64,000 bases of DNA from Thiobacillus sp. (GTDB lineage Bacteria > Pseudomonadota > Gammaproteobacteria > Burkholderiales > Thiobacillaceae), in contig NZ_JADMKC010000007.1 in NCBI RefSeq assembly GCF_018780105.1, forward strand, positions 372,001 through 436,000. The letters are read 5' to 3'. Made by a program: the position numbers and the translations under genes. Shown here piece by piece: positions 44,482-53,253 of the stretch. Below the pieces are notes generated by a model. It was not told the DNA's origin. It saw only the letters and a list, made by a program, of their open reading frames with translations, and ran no database searches. How positions within the stretch are numbered: position 1 is the stretch's first letter; every line of letters begins with the position of its first letter.

Positions 44482-45137
44482 AGGCTCTGCTCGACCAGTT
44501 GAATGCGCTGGGCGAGGCGCGCGGATGCGGCTGCATCGCCTTGTGACGCGGCCCGCGTTTGCTGCAGTTTGAGGTAAGTCAGAAGCGGCTGTCGCCAGCC
44601 CTGGGTGGACGCTGTTTCAGTCGCCAGGCCCAGGGTGCTGGCGTCGGCTTCCTGGCGCATGACGAGCAGGCTGGCGTCGAGCAGGCGGGCCAGCGGGTCG
44701 TCAATGCCGGACAGCAGGGCGGGACGAGCGCTTGCCGACGCGCTGACCAGTTCCCGATGCTGCTGCGGCAACAAGCTGCTGTCGAGCGTATCCCAGCGCA
44801 AGGTCAGAAACCGGTAATAGGATTCTTGCGTGGCATCGGGTTCGGCTCCGGCCAGCCGGGCATAGTCGGCGCAGGCGTCGTCGATCAGCATGGCGCGGCG
44901 GGTAGCGCAGCGCACCAGCCACAGCTGCGCGGTGTCGGCGATGCGTCCGGCGCCGCCGGTGGCCTGGATGGCCTGCTGGAAATAGCGCTCGGCGAGGACG
45001 TTTTCGCCGCGCAGCGCATGCTTCTGATACCGCTCGATAAAGTCTGCTGCATCGGATTTCCAGTCGGGAGGCGGGGGTCCGCCACTGCCGCAGGCGGTGA
45101 GCAGAACCATGCAGGCGAAAGCAAAAACAGATTTCAT
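44466..45137 (-). CDS. Lipoprotein of the Mla-like operon
   Basis: The 223-residue protein starts MKSVFAFACMVLLTACGSG with lipobox LTAC and Cys16 as the lipidated residue. The mature part is alpha-helical and Ala/Leu/Gln-rich (AERYFQQAIQATGG, LRWDTLDSSLLPQQHREL), suggestive of helical repeats. It does not look like MlaC or the ABC auxiliary lipoprotein LptE/PqiC type. The ATG overlaps the end of the mlaD-like gene by 4 bp, so it is the fourth gene of this operon and probably an outer-membrane or periplasmic partner. Function unknown. Confidence 0.75.
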   Translation of the reverse strand: MKSVFAFACMVLLTACGSGGPPPPDWKSDAADFIERYQKHALRGENVLAERYFQQAIQATGGAGRIADTAQLWLVRCATRRAMLIDDACADYARLAGAEPDATQESYYRFLTLRWDTLDSSLLPQQHRELVSASASARPALLSGIDDPLARLLDASLLVMRQEADASTLGLATETASTQGWRQPLLTYLKLQQTRAASQGDAAASARLAQRIQLVEQSLLAEP

Positions 45138-46081
45138 GGCAGCTTGACCTCGGGCTCGCGCGCGAATGGCCAGACGTTGTTGATCTTCTCGACCAGTGCG
45201 TTGGCTTTGCGCACGGCGTCGTCGATCTCGGCGCGCAGGGCGGCGAGATCCTGGGTGCCGGCCTTGACGTCGGCGGAGATGGCAACTGCGTTGCTCATCA
45301 GCGCGTCGGCCTTTTTCAGGCTGGACTGCGCGTCGTCGAGCATGAGCCGGACCTGGGCCAGCGAATCTCGGGTACTGGCGGCGACGCCGTCGGGTGCGAA
45401 CAGCCACTGGTCGGCCTTGCCCGCCATGCTGTCCATTTTCAGTGCCAGGCTGTCGAGCTTACCGATGAGCGCACGGGTCTGCTCGAGTGAGTCGGTCACG
45501 CTGCGGGCTTTTTCCGGGCTGCCGAGCACGCCTTCGAGCATGCCGTATTCGCCCGTCATGCGTCCGGTCACGGTCTGGATGTTGGCGAGGCTGGCGTTGA
45601 CTTCGCCGTCCTTGCGCGTGATGTGTTCGACGTTGGCGAGAATCGCATTGACGCGAGCGATCAGCAGCGGGATGTCCTTGCTGATGTCGGGCGTCAGCAG
45701 CAGCATGGTGGAATTCTCGGGCAGCGGCTCGCCGCCGAGATTGCCGGAATCCACGCTGATCTTCGGGCTGCCGAGCAGGGGTTTGTCCAGGGTGTAGATG
45801 CTGTCCTGCTTGAGCCATTTGGCCTGGGATTCCGGCAGTTCAAGCTGGATGACGATACCGCCGCCGTCGTTCAGCCCCAGTGAAGTGACGTTGCCGATCT
45901 GGATGCCGGAAAAGACCAGCGGCATGCCGGGCGCGACGCCATCGGCACTGGCGGCGGCGAGTTGCAGCCGGTAGGTGTGTTCGAAATAGCCGCGTGCATA
46001 CATCAGATACAGCAGAAATGCCGTCCCCAGCAACAGGGTGGCCAGCGCAAACAGTCCTACCTTGAAATGCAGTGTTTTCAT
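45134..46081 (-). CDS. MCE/MlaD-family substrate-binding protein
   Basis: The 315-residue protein has one N-terminal membrane anchor (VGLFALATLLLGTAFLLYLMYA, residues 8-29) and one MCE domain (about 35-115, with GVAPGMPLVFSGIQIGNVTSLGL), followed by a long helical tail (about 150-305) rich in Ala, Leu and Asp. MlaD-type proteins form hexameric rings that shuttle lipids between membranes; the long tail suggests a tube-forming type as in Mce or PqiB-like proteins. It overlaps both neighbours by 4 bp. Confidence 0.9.
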   Translation of the reverse strand: MKTLHFKVGLFALATLLLGTAFLLYLMYARGYFEHTYRLQLAAASADGVAPGMPLVFSGIQIGNVTSLGLNDGGGIVIQLELPESQAKWLKQDSIYTLDKPLLGSPKISVDSGNLGGEPLPENSTMLLLTPDISKDIPLLIARVNAILANVEHITRKDGEVNASLANIQTVTGRMTGEYGMLEGVLGSPEKARSVTDSLEQTRALIGKLDSLALKMDSMAGKADQWLFAPDGVAASTRDSLAQVRLMLDDAQSSLKKADALMSNAVAISADVKAGTQDLAALRAEIDDAVRKANALVEKINNVWPFAREPEVKLP

Positions 46082-46533
46082 TCTGAATAAAGAGGCTGGT
46101 TCCAGCTGAAATCGTAAATTTCCCAGGTGCCCGGGGTGTCGGTCTGCGCCGCCAGCTGGCGGATGAAACCCGGATAGGGCACATCGTAAAGCGTCGCGCC
46201 GGGGCGGTCGATCACCAGTCGGGGACGCTTGAGCATAAGTGCGCGCGCCAGCTGGGTCACGAATCGCTGCGCGGGCGTCAGGTCGGGGTCGCGCAGCGAA
46301 GCGATCCCGGCATGCCCCAGTTGGGCCAGCAGCGCGTGCGCCTGACGGGCGGCTTCGTCCGCGCTGTAATGCCGCTGATACAGCGGAATCAGCGCGATGT
46401 TGTCGAGCGCGGACAGGTTCGCGCGCAGCGGCAGGTCGAAGGCGACCCGCGCCACGTCGTCGCCGAGTTCGGCAACCGCCGCCAGCAGCGCAGCGCGGTC
46501 GGCGAACGGCGTCAGATGTATTTGAGCGCTAAT
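46078..46533 (-). CDS. Truncated ABC-ATPase-like protein in the MlaF position, no Walker A
   Basis: The recognisable protein is about 151 residues against about 270 for MlaF. It retains the helical domain (LRANLSALDNIALIPLYQRH), a degenerate signature (LTPAQRFVTQLARALMLKRP for LSGGQRQRVALARAL) and a degenerate Walker B (LVIDRP for LLLDEP, with the catalytic Glu replaced by Arg). The whole P-loop half is absent and cannot be found in other frames. No ATG or GTG is available; an ATT at 46533 behind GAGGTGG, overlapping the end of mlaE, is the best start, but this is uncertain. ATP hydrolysis by this protein is not expected. Confidence 0.6.
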   Translation of the reverse strand: MSAQIHLTPFADRAALLAAVAELGDDVARVAFDLPLRANLSALDNIALIPLYQRHYSADEAARQAHALLAQLGHAGIASLRDPDLTPAQRFVTQLARALMLKRPRLVIDRPGATLYDVPYPGFIRQLAAQTDTPGTWEIYDFSWNQPLYSE

Positions 46534-47306
46534 GACACCACCTCGATCACCACAATGGCGAAGAACACCCGCATCATGCCGCGCAGTACCGAGACCGGCA
46601 CCATGAAAAGCTTTTTGGGCGTTTCCAGTCCGGCCGTGATCGGGATCAGCGTCACCGCCAGCCCGAACAACGCGCATTTGAAAAACAGGCCGGCGACGAT
46701 CCGGAAATCGAAAATTTTCGCCAGGGTGCGGGTGAACGGGTCGAACCCGGCCGGGTTCAGGCCGTAGATCGCCAGATAAGCCATCAGCAGCGCGAGCAGG
46801 CCGGCCAGCGTGGCCAGTGCGACCACCGACACCACCCCGCCGATCAGGCGTGGCAGGAATTCGAGCTGCATCGGCGGAACCTTGCAATGCGCCAGGGCGT
46901 CTAGCTCATTGTTGACCTGCATCAGCGCGATCTCGGTATTCATTGCGCTGCCGGAGCGCAAGGCGATGTAGAGTGCCGTGAGAAAGGGCAGCAGTTCGAG
47001 TACCAGCACCCGGATCGTCATTTCGCTGGCGAATTCGGTCAGACCGAAGTCGCGCGCGGTGGTGAGGATGATGCTGATGATGAGCCACGAAATGACCAGC
47101 GCATAGGTCAGGAAAACCGGCAGAATCTGCACTGCGGTGAAATACACCTGCTTGATCACCACGTCGAAGGTGGCGCGGTTCCAGGTGTTGCGGTCGAGCA
47201 GGGCCAGCACGGCTTCGGTCAGCAAGGCGAACAGGCCATAGCCCACGTTCAGCCCGCCCACAATCTTGGCGCCGAGGGATTCGATGGAGGCCGCAAGGAA
47301 GTTCAT
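46512..47306 (-). CDS. MlaE-family ABC permease
   Basis: The 264-residue membrane protein contains the MlaE/YrbE fold: VVIKQVYFTAVQILPVFLTYALVI near residue 55, EFASEMTIRVLVLELLPFLTALYIALRSG near 95, and LEFLPRLIGGVVSVVALATLAGLLALLMAYLA. Five to six membrane segments are visible. In the canonical system it pairs with an MlaF ATPase and an MlaD ring in phospholipid transport. The following gene overlaps its 3' end by about 20 bp. It is divergent from the SH3-domain gene. Confidence 0.92.
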   Translation of the reverse strand: MNFLAASIESLGAKIVGGLNVGYGLFALLTEAVLALLDRNTWNRATFDVVIKQVYFTAVQILPVFLTYALVISWLIISIILTTARDFGLTEFASEMTIRVLVLELLPFLTALYIALRSGSAMNTEIALMQVNNELDALAHCKVPPMQLEFLPRLIGGVVSVVALATLAGLLALLMAYLAIYGLNPAGFDPFTRTLAKIFDFRIVAGLFFKCALFGLAVTLIPITAGLETPKKLFMVPVSVLRGMMRVFFAIVVIEVVSLALKYI

Positions 47307-47388
47307 CGCGGCATCTTAACGCTTTCGATGCAGCTTGCCTCCCCAGGTGGCAGGTCATACAGTTTTACCGTTCGACGGAGATAGCAAC

Positions 47389-47931
47389 ATGATGAAACCT
47401 AATACGATTCCGGCAGCCTTGCTGCTGCTGATGGCCACGACCAGTGCTGCGCTGGCGGCGTCCGGCACCGTGCTGCGCACCGACAAGATTTATAGCCAGC
47501 CCAGCGCGACGGCCAGCGTGGCGGGCAGCGCAGCCAAAGGCGCCAGTGTCACGGTGCTGGCCAAGCAAGGCGGCTGGCTGCGCGTCACCTCCGGCAAGAC
47601 AAGCGGCTGGATGCGCTTGCTGTCGGTGCGCGTCGGTGCCGGCGGCCTCGGCGGTAGCGGCCTCGGCGATGTGGTGGGCGCGGCGACCACGAAATCGGAT
47701 CCGAGCCGGGTGGTGGCGGTGGCGGGCCTGCGTGGTCTGAACGAGGAAGATCTGAAAAAGGCCAGCTTCAATGCGGAAGAACTGGCCCGACTGGACAAAT
47801 GGACGATGACGCCGGCGCAGGGCAGAAGCTTTGCCGGGCAGGCGGGGCTGGTCGCAGTCAAGCTGCCGCTGCTGGTCGAGCCAAAGCCCGCGCAGGCGCC
47901 GGCTTCGCCGTCTACGTGGGAGGTGAATTAA
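47389..47931 (+). CDS. Exported SH3b-domain protein
   Basis: The 180-residue protein starts at MMKPNTIPAALLLLMATTSAALA, a signal peptide cleaved near ALA-AS, with CGGAG 8 bases upstream. Residues 24-80 form one bacterial SH3 domain (GTVLRTDKIYSQPSATASVAG, GGWLRVTSGKTSGWMRLLSV), which commonly binds peptidoglycan. The remainder is Gly-rich and then helical with no motif. The stop directly abuts the ATG of the M48 peptidase gene (TAAATG), suggesting both act together in the envelope. Confidence 0.85.
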   Translation: MMKPNTIPAALLLLMATTSAALAASGTVLRTDKIYSQPSATASVAGSAAKGASVTVLAKQGGWLRVTSGKTSGWMRLLSVRVGAGGLGGSGLGDVVGAATTKSDPSRVVAVAGLRGLNEEDLKKASFNAEELARLDKWTMTPAQGRSFAGQAGLVAVKLPLLVEPKPAQAPASPSTWEVN

Positions 47932-48849
47932 ATGAAGACCCGGACGATTGCACTGCTGGTTTCGATGCTGGCGCTGGGCGGGACGGCGCATGGATTCGAT
48001 CTGGGCAAGGCGCTGGAAGAGCGTTTGAACCAGGAGTTGAACAAATCCTCCCAACCGGCGCCCAAAGCCGAGCCGGCGACGCAGCCCGGCACGGCCACGT
48101 CGCCCGCCAAACAGAAAATCGATGTCAACCAGCTGGGCTTTGCCTTGTTCGGCGACTACACCCCCGAGCAGGAAAGCCGCATCGGCAAGCAGGTGTCGGG
48201 CGACCTGCTGGGCGCGGTGCCGCTGGTGCGCGACGACAAGCTGCAGCGATACGTCAACCAGGTCGGCAACTGGGTGGCGCTGCAAAGCGGCAGCAAGGGG
48301 CTGGCGTGGCGCTTCGGCGTGCTCGACACCGAAGACATCAACGCCTTTGCCGCGCCGGGCGGCTACGTGTTCGTGACCAAGGGCCTGTATCGGCGGCTGA
48401 ACAACGAGGCCGAACTGGCCGGGGTGCTGGGGCACGAGATTGCCCATGTCACCCAGCGGCATCATCTCAAGGTGCTCAAGCAGTCGAGCCTGATCGGTGC
48501 GCTGGGTCAGGTGGCGGGCAGCAAGGCGAAAAGCAGTGACCAGGCGGTGCAAAACCTGATCGGCAACGGCGCTGAAATGATGGCGCGCGGGCTCGACAAG
48601 CAGGCCGAATACGAGGCGGACCGCATCGGCATGGTGTACGCGGCGCGCGCGGGCTATACCCCATGGGGTCTGCCCGACGTGCTGCAGGATCTGGCCGGGC
48701 TGCCTGCAAAAGATGAACGCACCAGCCTGCTGTACAAAACCCACCCGCACCCGGCCGACCGCCTGACCGCCCTGGGCGAGTCGGTGGGCGGGCAGTTCGA
48801 CGCGCTGCAGGGCAAAGACTTGGCCAAGCGTTTCTACCGCATCCCGTGA
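47932..48849 (+). CDS. M48-family metallopeptidase
   Basis: The 305-residue protein has a signal peptide (MKTRTIALLVSMLALGGTAHG) and a peptidase M48 domain. The zinc motif is HEIAHVTQRHH near residue 167 and the third ligand lies in EYEADRIGMVYAARAGY near residue 226. This is the BepA/LoiP-like soluble periplasmic form that degrades or refolds misassembled outer-membrane proteins. There is no TPR domain. It follows the SH3 gene without a gap and overlaps the next gene (GTGA). Confidence 0.9.
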   Translation: MKTRTIALLVSMLALGGTAHGFDLGKALEERLNQELNKSSQPAPKAEPATQPGTATSPAKQKIDVNQLGFALFGDYTPEQESRIGKQVSGDLLGAVPLVRDDKLQRYVNQVGNWVALQSGSKGLAWRFGVLDTEDINAFAAPGGYVFVTKGLYRRLNNEAELAGVLGHEIAHVTQRHHLKVLKQSSLIGALGQVAGSKAKSSDQAVQNLIGNGAEMMARGLDKQAEYEADRIGMVYAARAGYTPWGLPDVLQDLAGLPAKDERTSLLYKTHPHPADRLTALGESVGGQFDALQGKDLAKRFYRIP

Positions 48850-51044
48850 AGCCGCTGTCGTCGCGGTGGGTACAGGCCGCGCTGTCGGCGCTGTTCGTGT
48901 TGCTGATGGCGGCGCATGTGGCGGGACTGTGGGTGATCGCGCCGATGCAGCGCGCCGAAGCCTGGCTGTATGACACGACCCTGCATCGGACGGCACCGTC
49001 CGGGCCGGACGACCGCATCGCCATTATCGACATCGACGAAGCCAGCCTGAAAAGCGTCGGCCGCTGGCCATGGAGCCGCGATCGGATGGCCCTGTTGATG
49101 GATCAGCTGTTCGACCGTTACGGCGTGGCGGCGGTCGGGTTCGACGTGGTATTCGCCGAGCCCGACAGCAGTTCCGGGCTCGCCTCCCTGCAGCAGCTGG
49201 CGCAGCACGAGCTGGCTGCCAGCCGCGATTTTCAGACAGCCCTGAAACAACTTGCGCCGCGCCTCGACTACGACGCCCGCTTTGCCCAGGCGTTGAGCGG
49301 ACGCCCGGTTTCGCTCGGTTATTACTTCATCCCCGCCGGCATGGGCGACGCCAGAAGCGGCACGCTGCCGCCGCCTTCACTGCCGCAGGCCCAGGGCAGC
49401 GACGCGCCCAGCGGCTATGGGGCGAATCTGGCGCTGTTGCAGAACGCGGCGCAGGGCGCGGGATTTTTCAACATGCGAGCCGATGCCGACGGCACCGCCC
49501 GGCAAATGCCGCTGTTGACGCCGTATCGTGCGGGCACCTATCTGGCCTTGTCCACCTCGACCTTGCGGGTGGCGTTCGGCGCGGAACCGGTGGCGGCCGG
49601 GGCCGATCGATCGCGCGTGGCGGGGCGGCACTACGCCACGCCGTGGCTGGAAGTGGGCGGCCTGCGCGTGCCGCTGGGCGCCGAGGGTGAGGTATACGTG
49701 CCGTATCGCGCGGGCGCGCCGTTTCCCTATATTTCGGCAGGCGCGGTGCTGGCAGGCACGGTACCGCCGGCGCAACTGGAAAACCGCATTGTTCTGGTGG
49801 GCTCCACCGCGCCTGGGCTCACCGATTTGCGGGTGACCCCGTTCTCCAACAGTTTTCCCGGAGTCGAGATCCATGCGCATCTGCTCGCAGGCATGCTCGA
49901 CGGCACCACGCGCATCACACCACCGTGGGCGAACGACGCGCGCCTGCTGGCGGTGCTGCTGCTGGGAGGCCTGCTGAGCGTGGTGTTGCTGCGCGTCAGC
50001 CCGCTGGTTGGCCTGGCCACTGTGCTGGCGCTGCTGGCCGCTCTGGCGGCTGCATATGTGGCGGCATGGTCGCGCTTCTGGGTGGTGCCGCTGGCGGCGC
50101 CGATGCTCACCGTGGCGGGGCTGTATGTGCTGAATACCGGGTATGGTTTTTTTGCCACGACGCGCAGCAAACGCCAGATGACCAAATTGTTCGGCCAGTA
50201 CGTGCCGCCCGAACTGGCGGCCGAGATGAGTCTGGACCCGGCGCACTACACCATGGCAGGACAGTCGCGCGAGATGAGTGTGCTGTTTTCCGACATCCGC
50301 GGCTTCACCGATTTTTCCGAGAAGCTGCCGCCCGCCGAACTGGCCGAGGTGCTCAACGCTTATCTGTCGACGATGACACGCATCGTGCAGCAGCAGCGCG
50401 GCACCATCGACAAATACATCGGCGACGCCATCATGGCGTTCTGGAACGCGCCGGTGGATTTGAGCGATCACGCCAGCCGCGCAGTGCAGACTGCGCTCGA
50501 CATGCAGGCCGCCTTGCCGCAGCTCAACCGCGAGTTCGCCGCACGCAACTGGCCCGAGGTAAAAATCGGCATCGGCGTGAATACCGGGCGCATGAGCGTC
50601 GGCAACATGGGCTCGGAATTTCGCCAGTCCTACACCGTGATGGGCGACGCCGTGAACCTCGGTTCGCGGCTCGAAGGCATCACCAAGCAATACGGCGTCG
50701 GCATCCTGGTCACCCAGGCGACCGTCGAGGCCGATCCGTTGCATGCCTTCATGAAAGTCGATACGGTACGCGTCAAGGGCAAGGCGCTGCCGGTGGTGAT
50801 CTTCGAGCCGCTCGGCACGAAGACGGGTTTGCCGGATGCGCTGCAAGCCGATGCCGCTGCGTTCGAAGCGGCGTTCGCCCACTATCAGGCGCAGCAGTGG
50901 GACGCCGCCGAAGCCGCGTTGCACACACTCAACGCGCACGCACCCCGCACGCTCTACACTGTTTATCTGGAACGCATCGCGCATTTTCGCGCCGCGCCGC
51001 CGCCCGCAGACTGGGATGGCGTATTTGTATACTCGACCAAATAA
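48846..51044 (+). CDS. CHASE2-domain class III adenylate/guanylate cyclase
   Basis: The 732-residue protein starts at a GTG overlapping the peptidase stop. It has an N-terminal membrane segment (ALSALFVLLMAAHVAGLWVI), an extracytoplasmic CHASE2 sensor (about 30-360, with DRIAIIDIDEASLKSVGRWPW), two to three further membrane segments (about 365-440) and a cytoplasmic class III cyclase domain (about 470-650). Metal aspartates are in LFSDIRGFTDF and KYIGDAIMAFWN; MGDAVNLGSRLEG gives the transition-state Asn and Arg. Substrate residues fit adenylate cyclase better than guanylate. A cyclic-nucleotide phosphodiesterase gene follows. Confidence 0.92.
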   Translation: MKPLSSRWVQAALSALFVLLMAAHVAGLWVIAPMQRAEAWLYDTTLHRTAPSGPDDRIAIIDIDEASLKSVGRWPWSRDRMALLMDQLFDRYGVAAVGFDVVFAEPDSSSGLASLQQLAQHELAASRDFQTALKQLAPRLDYDARFAQALSGRPVSLGYYFIPAGMGDARSGTLPPPSLPQAQGSDAPSGYGANLALLQNAAQGAGFFNMRADADGTARQMPLLTPYRAGTYLALSTSTLRVAFGAEPVAAGADRSRVAGRHYATPWLEVGGLRVPLGAEGEVYVPYRAGAPFPYISAGAVLAGTVPPAQLENRIVLVGSTAPGLTDLRVTPFSNSFPGVEIHAHLLAGMLDGTTRITPPWANDARLLAVLLLGGLLSVVLLRVSPLVGLATVLALLAALAAAYVAAWSRFWVVPLAAPMLTVAGLYVLNTGYGFFATTRSKRQMTKLFGQYVPPELAAEMSLDPAHYTMAGQSREMSVLFSDIRGFTDFSEKLPPAELAEVLNAYLSTMTRIVQQQRGTIDKYIGDAIMAFWNAPVDLSDHASRAVQTALDMQAALPQLNREFAARNWPEVKIGIGVNTGRMSVGNMGSEFRQSYTVMGDAVNLGSRLEGITKQYGVGILVTQATVEADPLHAFMKVDTVRVKGKALPVVIFEPLGTKTGLPDALQADAAAFEAAFAHYQAQQWDAAEAALHTLNAHAPRTLYTVYLERIAHFRAAPPPADWDGVFVYSTK

Positions 51045-51062
51045 TCAGCCTTGGAACCCGCC

Positions 51063-51830
51063 ATGAAATTCACCATCCTCGGTTGCAGCGGCGGCATCGG
51101 CAGCGGGCGTCACACCACGTGCTTTCTGGTCGACGACGACATCCTGGTCGATGCCGGCAGCGGCATCACTACGCTCAGTCTGGAACAGCTGCAGACGATC
51201 GATCACGTCTTCCTTACCCACTCGCATCTCGACCACGTGCTGGGCCTGCCACTGCTGCTCGACGCGGTGGGCGAACAGCGCCGCACCCCGGTCGTAGTGC
51301 ACGCCTTGCCGGCCGTGCTGGATATTCTGGCGACGGATCTGTTCAACGGGCGGCTGTGGCCGGATTTTCGCGAAATCCCCAGCGCCGCCGCGCCGTGGCT
51401 GCGCTTCGAGCCTTTGTCGCTGGGCGAAAGCTGCACGCTGGGGCCGCGCAGCTTTATTCCGCTGCCGGTGCAGCATGTGGTGCCGGCGTGCGCATTCGAG
51501 ATTCGCACCCCGGCCGGCAGCCTGGTGTTCAGCGGTGACACCACCCGCAGCGAGGCCTTTGTCGCGGCGCTGAACACCATCCCCGAACTGCGCCACCTCA
51601 TCGTCGAAACCTCGTTCGAAAACGCACTCGCCGATATCGCGCGGGATTCGCAGCACCACTGGCCGGATTCGCTGGCCGCCGACTTGGCGCGGCTTGGCCC
51701 GCGCCCGCAGGTCTGGATTACCCATCTCAAACCCGGTAACGAGGCGGCGATCATGGCTGAACTGCGCCGGGCCGCACCGGACTGGACGCTGTCCGCCCTG
51801 CAGCAAGGGCAAGTGATCCGATTGAATTAG
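51063..51830 (+). CDS. Class II 3',5'-cyclic-nucleotide phosphodiesterase
   Basis: The 255-residue protein has a metallo-beta-lactamase-like fold with HSHLDH at residues about 57-62 (FLTHSHLDHVLGLP), HVV near 139 and FSGDTTRSEAF near 160, with THLKPGNEA near the C terminus. This is the class II PDE pattern (yeast PDE1, bacterial CpdP). Its place 18 bp downstream of the adenylate cyclase strongly supports cAMP hydrolysis, a production/removal pair. The ATG at 51063 was chosen by family start (MKFTILGCSGGIG). Confidence 0.9.
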   Translation: MKFTILGCSGGIGSGRHTTCFLVDDDILVDAGSGITTLSLEQLQTIDHVFLTHSHLDHVLGLPLLLDAVGEQRRTPVVVHALPAVLDILATDLFNGRLWPDFREIPSAAAPWLRFEPLSLGESCTLGPRSFIPLPVQHVVPACAFEIRTPAGSLVFSGDTTRSEAFVAALNTIPELRHLIVETSFENALADIARDSQHHWPDSLAADLARLGPRPQVWITHLKPGNEAAIMAELRRAAPDWTLSALQQGQVIRLN

Positions 51831-51911
51831 CGTCTGCGATGTCTAGGATGAATGCCATCCGTCGCTGAATGTCGGGCCGCTGTTCAGGCATTTTCCCAAG
51901 GAAAATTCAAC

Positions 51912-52685
51912 ATGAGTACTGCCGTGAAACGGGGTGCCGCCACCCGCGGCCAGGTCGCCCAAAAGCTCGACGGCGTCGATGCCATCGAGATCAAGGCGAC
52001 GATTCCGGACCATCAGATCGATGCCGCGTTGCAACATTACAAGCTGAGCATCGACAACGACGAGGAGCGCCATATCTATTTCTTCGATACCCCGGACCTC
52101 GATCTGTTCAAGGCCGGGATGATCGCCCGGGCACGGCGCATCGTCGGCGAAGAAGACGACAGCACCGTGAAGTTCCGTCCGGTCATCCCGGCCGATGTGC
52201 CGCAGGACTGGCGCAAATATGACGGGTTCAAGCTCGAGGCCGATGCTAGCGAGACTGGCATGGTCAAATCGGCTTCGCTGACCATGCCGTTGGAAAACGG
52301 CCTGATCAAGCAGGTGGTCGCCGGGGAAAAGGGCATTGCCAGGCTGTTCACCCAGGAGCAGGAAGACTTTCTTGCCGCCATCGGCAAACAGCACATCGAC
52401 TATGACACGTTGAGCGTTCTCGGTCCGCTGCAGGCGCATCGCTGGAAGTTCGACGATCCGGCTTGTCCCTGGCGCATCACCGCCGAACTGTGGAAGCGGC
52501 AGGACGGTGCGCGTTTGATGGAGATGTCGATCAAGGTCCCGGTGATCCAGGCCGCGGTCGCCATCGCGGGTTTCATGGCGTTTCTGGCCGAAGTGGGCGC
52601 CGAGCGGGACAGCGAACAGCAGACCAAGACGCGCTGGGCGCTGGATCATCATTCAGCGCTGCTGCGGGATGCCAAGCCGACGTGA
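51912..52685 (+). CDS. CYTH-domain protein
   Basis: The 257-residue protein starts at MSTAVKRGAATRG with AAGGAAAA upstream. It has the CYTH pattern: IEIKATI for the ExExK-type strand, YFFDTPDLDLFKAGMIARARR, then STVKFRPVIP, and LMEMSIKVP near the C terminus. CYTH enzymes act on triphosphates (thiamine triphosphate, inorganic tripolyphosphate) or, in class IV, make cAMP. The first motif is shortened (IEIK), so the exact activity cannot be stated. It follows the cyclase/phosphodiesterase pair by 81 bp, which makes a nucleotide-signalling link possible. Confidence 0.75.
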   Translation: MSTAVKRGAATRGQVAQKLDGVDAIEIKATIPDHQIDAALQHYKLSIDNDEERHIYFFDTPDLDLFKAGMIARARRIVGEEDDSTVKFRPVIPADVPQDWRKYDGFKLEADASETGMVKSASLTMPLENGLIKQVVAGEKGIARLFTQEQEDFLAAIGKQHIDYDTLSVLGPLQAHRWKFDDPACPWRITAELWKRQDGARLMEMSIKVPVIQAAVAIAGFMAFLAEVGAERDSEQQTKTRWALDHHSALLRDAKPT

Positions 52686-52730
52686 AATCGCTCAAACTGC
52701 TGCAATGCGCCAGCTACGGCCGCCTCCAGC

Positions 52731-53120
52731 TCAAGCCGGCATAGCCGGTTCGATCAACACCGCCGCCCCCACGCTGCGCCCTTCGGCCGCAAGATAATTG
52801 TAGGTGCGGCATAGCGCGCCGATGTCCATCACTTCCAGACCGATGCGTGCATCGATCAGGGCGCGTGTGAGCGAAGGGTGGGGAAAGCGCAGGCGGGTGC
52901 CGGTACCGAGCAGCAGGATGTCCAGCTTGTGCTGGGCCAGCCACTCGAAATGGCCTGCGGTAAGGGCGTCAAATCCCAGCCCGGCCCAGGGCGCGATCTC
53001 GATGCCTTGAGCGGAGAGTAGCAAACTGGTGCCGAAGCGCTGCTCGTTGATCAGGACGTGATCGGTGCCGTAGCCGGTGAACAGCCGCTGCCCGGCGTCG
53101 GTATTGAGATGCAGTTTCAT
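52731..53120 (-). CDS. Mth938-like (DUF498/NDUFAF3-type) protein
   Basis: The 129-residue protein has the Mth938 fold pattern: INEQRFGTSLLLSAQGIEIAPW near residue 24, LDILLLGTGTRLRFPHPSL near 65 and IGLEVMDIGALCRTYNYLAAEGR near 93. Eukaryotic relatives (NDUFAF3) help complex I assembly; the bacterial function is not established. It is convergent with the CYTH gene and divergent from the sugar-nucleotide gene. Confidence 0.88.
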   Translation of the reverse strand: MKLHLNTDAGQRLFTGYGTDHVLINEQRFGTSLLLSAQGIEIAPWAGLGFDALTAGHFEWLAQHKLDILLLGTGTRLRFPHPSLTRALIDARIGLEVMDIGALCRTYNYLAAEGRSVGAAVLIEPAMPA

Positions 53121-53253
53121 GTCGAAACCTTAGCAGATTCGCTTTCCTGTGTCGCAGGGCGTTGCGGGCGTAAAGTGCTTGCAGTCTCTTTGGGGGATAA
53201 GGTCAAATACACCGGCAATAATAGGCTTGGCATCACCATAACAGGGAGTTTCC

